DNA of 49,445 nucleotides from Pirellulaceae bacterium (GTDB taxonomy: Bacteria > Planctomycetota > Planctomycetia > Pirellulales > Pirellulaceae): the NCBI GenBank assembly GCA_022446825.1, contig JAKVBY010000027.1, positions 1-49,445 of the forward strand, given 5' to 3'. Positions 46,109 to 49,445 of the stretch are shown one piece after another (positions within the stretch are counted from its first letter, which is position 1; each line of letters starts with the position of its first letter). Position numbers and translations under genes: made by a program. Below the pieces are notes generated by a model, which was not told the DNA's origin, made no database searches, and saw only the letters and a list, made by a program, of their open reading frames with translations.

Positions 46109-48601
46109 ATGGAACCCTTTCCGACCCATGAAGGGAAACAACCGCTGCTGCTTTTCCAGCCGTTATTGGTTGTTCTGACGGCCTTGATATGCGGGGCCGG
46201 CCTAGATCGGCAAATAAACAGTGGGTTTCTAATCTGGCCGCTGACCGCTGTCCTGCTGCTCATGTTTTGGTTTGGATGCTGGCGACTTAGTTGGGTCCGC
46301 CTGGCAGCGTGGATTTTGTTTGTTTCATTAGTGACTCTAGGGAGTGCATGGCACCATTTCTATTGGCATCAGTTCCGAGACGATGAGATTGCTTTGAACG
46401 CCGTGGAAGAAGAGCGGCCAATTTGCCTGAAGCTTGTTGCCTGTAGTACTCCTTGCTGGTTACCAGCTCCTGCGCACAACGTGATGAGAACCATTCCGGT
46501 TGCACAACGAACGCGTCTCGAGGTTTGCACGGAAAGTTTTCGTGACGGTCAAACTTGGCGCTCATGTTCGGGACGGGCAACGTTACTGATCAATGGGATT
46601 CTTGACGGTGTTGATGTGGGTGATCGCCTTCAAGTATTTGCCTATTTGTCACGTCCAATGGCGCCGCTCAATCCTGGAGATTTTGATTCTTCCGGGTATG
46701 AGCGATCGGAACGACGTTTGGCACGTCTGAGGGCACCTCATCCAGAATGTGTGTCGTTAACTTCGACTGCATCTGCCTGGACTGTCGCACGCATCGTGAG
46801 TGAATTGCGAGCCGGTGGTCAGCGGTTAATTACCCGTTATGTCGGGGCGAATCGCGCGCCACTTGCGGCGGCAATCTTGCTCGGCGCTAGAGAACAATTG
46901 GATGTTGAGCAGGGCGAACGTTTTTTTACCACAGGAATTGTTCATCTTCTGGCAATTTCGGGATTACACATTGGCATTCTTGCCGCGGGTTTGTTGTTCT
47001 TTGGTCGCCTGGGATTAATGCCTCGTGGTCTCTCGTTGCTGATCACTGCCATATTTGTTGTGATTTATGCTTTGCTGACAGACTTCCGTCCGCCTGTCGT
47101 GCGGGCAACGGTTTTGATCGTGATCATGTGTGTAGCATGTCACCTGGGACGTATTTCAGTCGGCTTCAATTCCTTGGCAGCGGCAGGTGTCTTTTTGTTT
47201 GCGCTCAATCCGACCGCTTTTTTCCAGAGTGGCACGCAGCTGTCATTTCTTGCAGTGGTAACGATTGTTTCAGCGCGTCCACTTTGGCGATCTGGCAAAA
47301 GTAAAGATCCACTGGATCAATTAATCAGGCAAACTCGGCCGTGGCCGGTGCGGCTAGCGAAAAAAGTGATGGGGCGTGTTTTTCAGTTTTGGTTTGTGAC
47401 GACATTGATTTGGATTGTCGCCTTACCGTTGGTGATGTATCGCTTTCATTTGGTCTCACCGATTGCCTTGGTGCTCAATTTGTGGGTGTGGATTCCTATT
47501 TGTATCGCATTGTTTTCCGGCTTCGGCGTTTTGCTGTTGGGTGGCATGTTTTCGTCGATCGGAAATCTATGTGGTGCTTGTTGCGATGTTAGTTTGCAAT
47601 GGATTGAAGCGGGTATTGATGTTGCCGAGACCGTTCCGGGAAATCATTACTGGACATCGGGTCCACAAGGTTGGTGGGTTGCCGGATGGTATTTAGGGTT
47701 GGCCTTTCTTGTCGCCGTCCCCGTGGTGCGTTTGCCGCCACGCTGGGTGGGAATGTTGCTACTTGGTTGGCTTGCTTTGGGATGTGTCTGGGGTAAGAGA
47801 GAACGCTCGTTGTGTGGTCACGAACTGACGTGCACATTTGTTGCCGTTGGTCACGGGACGGCTGTGCTTTTAGAGTTGCCAGCTGGCGAAACATTTTTGT
47901 ACGACGCCGGACGACTTGGTTCACCACATATCGGGGTGCGGCGAATTGCGCACGTGTTGTGGTCTCGCGGCATTAAGCATCTAGATGGAGTGATTTTGTC
48001 TCATGCTGATGCGGATCATTACAATGCGTTACCGCAACTCCTGCAAAGGTTTTCCGTTGGGAAAGTCTACGTTTCGCCCGTGATGTTCAAGTTCGAGAGT
48101 GCGGCGCTGCAGTCTTTGCGGGAATCGATCAGAATACGAAAAATCCCGCTCGAGCATCTTAGCGTCGGTGACGTGTTACCAAATCGGTCAGGCGTGAGCA
48201 TGACCGTTCTCCACCCCTCGAAACAAGGGGTTTTGGGAAGCGACAATGCCAATAGCATCGTTCTTAGCATCGAGCATGCCCAGCGGCGAGTTTTGTTGCC
48301 GGGGGACCTGGAAACGACTGGGATAGAGCAGTTAATGGAAAAAATTCCCATTGACTATGACCTTGTGATGGCGCCACATCATGGTAGTTCTCATAGCGAT
48401 CCTTACCGATTTTCTGATTGGGCGACACCCGAATGGGTTGTGGTGAGTGCAGGATCTGGACGGGATATTTCCAACGTGAAAGCGGCTTGCAAGCAGGTTG
48501 GTGCCGAGTTGTTGCACACTGCCAGTGATGGTGCCATCCAGCTCACGATTCGCGCGGGCGCCCTGCAAGTCAAAACCTGGCGGGGATGTCCGTGGCCTTG
48601 A
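46109..48601 (+). CDS. comEC: ComEC/Rec2 family DNA-uptake channel
   Basis: ComEC forms the inner-membrane channel that takes up single-stranded DNA in natural transformation. The ATG at 46109 follows GGAGGG at a good distance, giving 830 residues; a GTG at 46082 is less likely. The N-terminal DUF4131-like part, the competence core (AAAILLGAREQL...FFTTGIVHLLAISGLHIGIL) with about ten membrane helices, and the C-terminal metallo-beta-lactamase-like domain are all present. The domain has LSHADADHYN (His632, Asp634, Asp636, His637) and APHHGSSHSD (His757/758). It is complete. No other competence genes lie in this window. Confidence 0.93.
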   Translation: MEPFPTHEGKQPLLLFQPLLVVLTALICGAGLDRQINSGFLIWPLTAVLLLMFWFGCWRLSWVRLAAWILFVSLVTLGSAWHHFYWHQFRDDEIALNAVEEERPICLKLVACSTPCWLPAPAHNVMRTIPVAQRTRLEVCTESFRDGQTWRSCSGRATLLINGILDGVDVGDRLQVFAYLSRPMAPLNPGDFDSSGYERSERRLARLRAPHPECVSLTSTASAWTVARIVSELRAGGQRLITRYVGANRAPLAAAILLGAREQLDVEQGERFFTTGIVHLLAISGLHIGILAAGLLFFGRLGLMPRGLSLLITAIFVVIYALLTDFRPPVVRATVLIVIMCVACHLGRISVGFNSLAAAGVFLFALNPTAFFQSGTQLSFLAVVTIVSARPLWRSGKSKDPLDQLIRQTRPWPVRLAKKVMGRVFQFWFVTTLIWIVALPLVMYRFHLVSPIALVLNLWVWIPICIALFSGFGVLLLGGMFSSIGNLCGACCDVSLQWIEAGIDVAETVPGNHYWTSGPQGWWVAGWYLGLAFLVAVPVVRLPPRWVGMLLLGWLALGCVWGKRERSLCGHELTCTFVAVGHGTAVLLELPAGETFLYDAGRLGSPHIGVRRIAHVLWSRGIKHLDGVILSHADADHYNALPQLLQRFSVGKVYVSPVMFKFESAALQSLRESIRIRKIPLEHLSVGDVLPNRSGVSMTVLHPSKQGVLGSDNANSIVLSIEHAQRRVLLPGDLETTGIEQLMEKIPIDYDLVMAPHHGSSHSDPYRFSDWATPEWVVVSAGSGRDISNVKAACKQVGAELLHTASDGAIQLTIRAGALQVKTWRGCPWP

Positions 48602-48620
48602 TTGTGGCGGAAATCAAGGC
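48595..48620. terminator. Shared stem-loop at the comEC / EF-hand gene convergence
   Basis: GCCTTGATT (48595-48603) and AATCAAGGC (48612-48620) pair perfectly (9 bp, 8-base loop). The stem includes the comEC stop on the plus strand and the EF-hand gene stop on the minus strand. Only a short T-run follows on the plus side, so it may be a bidirectional terminator or mRNA 3'-end stabiliser. Confidence 0.55.
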
Positions 48621-49445
48621 TTTAAGGGGCTGGCAGGAATATCCAGTTGGCGGGCGAAGCTCTCTGCTCTCAGTTGCACTTCCAGATGGCTGAGCTGGGA
48701 ATCTTTGTCGAAGTCGATTTCCGACCATAATTTGGGAATGCGAGGTTCGTAGATGCGCCGCCGCCGATTGCCGAGTTTGCGGATGGCAGTGCGGATTTCT
48801 TGTTCTGTAAGAAAGAGGTCGTGGTTGGCGTCCAGGTCTTCAAAGGCGCTGCTGACCGCTTTTCCAAGTCCGCCTGCTGCGACCCTTTTTGCCGCCAGGT
48901 CGAAGGCGATTTCGATGTCTTCAACGGTCCCATTTTGATTTGTATCGAGGAGCTGCTTAAAAAGATCGCCTTGGATTGTTCCTTGGGCTTCGGTAATTGC
49001 TTGCCGAAGAACGCCTGCGGCGTGTTGAACCTCCTGGTCAGAAATCCATTGATTCTGATTCGAGTCAAGTTGTATGAGAATTTCTCCGTGGATTTCAGTT
49101 TGCACTGTTCTGACACGTTGTTCGAGTTGTTGCGGGTCCAACTCGGGAGAATTCTCTACTGGCGTCGAAGCCGGTGGGTCAACCGTAGAGTTGTCTTTGG
49201 CTGAGGGAATCTGTGCTGGTACCTGGAAAATGCCTGAGGTTGTGGTATTCGCCTGTGCTTGCTGGGGTACGCTCGTGAGAGGTTCATTGGGTGTCTCTGT
49301 TGCTGGCAGTGGGGCTGGCCGGGATGTGCCGTCGAATGATTGTTTTTTGGGGTTGGATTTTTCGGAACGGGAATCCTTTAGCTCTGTGGTGTCACCTTGC
49401 TGAGGTGCCGTTTGGGCATCATCGCGTTGTTCTCGTGTGGCTATT
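48614..49445 (-). CDS. EF-hand calcium-binding protein, partial (N-terminus beyond right edge)
   Basis: The minus frame is open from the right edge, about 276 visible residues. The visible N-terminal 100 residues are a low-complexity Pro/Thr/Gln/Ala-rich stretch (TAPQQGDTTELK, TPNEPLTSVPQQAQ, STPVENSPEL). Four canonical EF-hand loops with Asp at 1 and Glu at 12 follow: 49066-49031 (DSNQNQWISDQE), 48946-48911 (DTNQNGTVEDIE), 48832-48797 (DANHDLFLTEQE) and 48715-48680 (DFDKDSQLSHLE). No signal peptide can be judged. A calcium-binding, probably exported protein is likely. It converges on comEC with 12 bases between stops. Confidence 0.85.
   Translation of the reverse strand, partial: IATREQRDDAQTAPQQGDTTELKDSRSEKSNPKKQSFDGTSRPAPLPATETPNEPLTSVPQQAQANTTTSGIFQVPAQIPSAKDNSTVDPPASTPVENSPELDPQQLEQRVRTVQTEIHGEILIQLDSNQNQWISDQEVQHAAGVLRQAITEAQGTIQGDLFKQLLDTNQNGTVEDIEIAFDLAAKRVAAGGLGKAVSSAFEDLDANHDLFLTEQEIRTAIRKLGNRRRRIYEPRIPKLWSEIDFDKDSQLSHLEVQLRAESFARQLDIPASPLKP

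Noticed and set aside
48002-48019. HADADH instead of HxHxDH in the ComEC beta-lactamase-like domain
   Set aside because: It looked like a degenerate metal site, but HxDxDH is the usual form in ComEC proteins.
1-49445. CRISPR arrays, tRNA/rRNA genes, insertion sequences, prophage or secretion-toxin clusters
   Set aside because: Reading the window showed no regularly spaced repeat-spacer array, cloverleaf, transposase or phage gene.

Overview
The window looks like chromosomal DNA of a planctomycete, probably of the Pirellulales type. The basis is the combination of DUF1501 proteins, a DUF1549/DUF1553 protein with a planctomycete-type cytochrome c motif, a PVC-type haem-binding dehydrogenase-like giant protein, Tat-exported Gfo/Idh/MocA oxidoreductases, a Ser/Thr kinase with a zinc-ribbon head and membrane tail, and weak or absent Shine-Dalgarno sites before many genes. 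No database search was possible, so the genus is not named. Almost all genes lie on the minus strand. The plus-strand genes are a sulfotransferase, pyruvate kinase and comEC.

Layout, left to right. 1-840: a low-complexity, acidic Ala/Thr/Pro-rich minus-strand protein runs off the left edge; 841-1280 is repeat-rich intergenic DNA. 1281-4203: an exported tandem alpha/beta-hydrolase and a SixA-type phosphohistidine phosphatase. 4558-9319: a polyphosphate block, transcribed ROK sugar kinase > ppx > ppk. 9320-9952: intergenic, with a strongly folding element (possible structured RNA) and a clear intrinsic terminator. 9953-15412: a flagellar regulation and export operon, flhA > flhF > flhG > small membrane protein > fliA. 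15908-25736: sulfotransferase, SDR, kinase, Gfo/Idh oxidoreductase, DUF6174-like protein, pyruvate kinase and a membrane protein. 25937-29331: Gfo/Idh oxidoreductase coupled to a sugar-phosphate isomerase/epimerase-like TIM barrel, then a DUF1501 protein. 29593-34993: exported prolyl oligopeptidase, iron-dependent alcohol dehydrogenase and AbgT-family transporter. 35180-40393: a 1,737-residue secreted fusion protein. 40797-41105: a decayed lipoprotein/WD40 gene. 41218-45798: a PSD1-type DUF1549/DUF1553 gene with its DUF1501 partner. 46109-48601: comEC. 48614 to the right edge: a secreted-looking protein with four EF-hand loops.

Three modules are visible. (i) PolyP metabolism: PPK makes and exopolyphosphatase degrades polyphosphate; a ROK kinase is upstream and a histidine phosphatase downstream. 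(ii) Flagellar assembly: FlhA is the export gate, FlhF/FlhG set position and number, and FliA drives late genes; the block ends in a textbook terminator. (iii) Periplasmic or extracellular breakdown typical of planctomycetes: DUF1501, PSD1, oxidoreductases, isomerase, esterase-like hydrolase, peptidase and the giant fusion, consistent with growth on complex, possibly sulfated, polymers (the last point is inference).

The most unusual items are the giant fusion of a NodB-like deacetylase, FG-GAP repeats, a haem-dehydrogenase-type propeller, HEAT repeats, cytochrome c and a sugar-binding-like tail; the unassigned folded element at 9528-9623; and the lipoprotein/WD40 pseudogene at 40797-41105. 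No CRISPR array, tRNA, rRNA, insertion sequence or prophage was seen.
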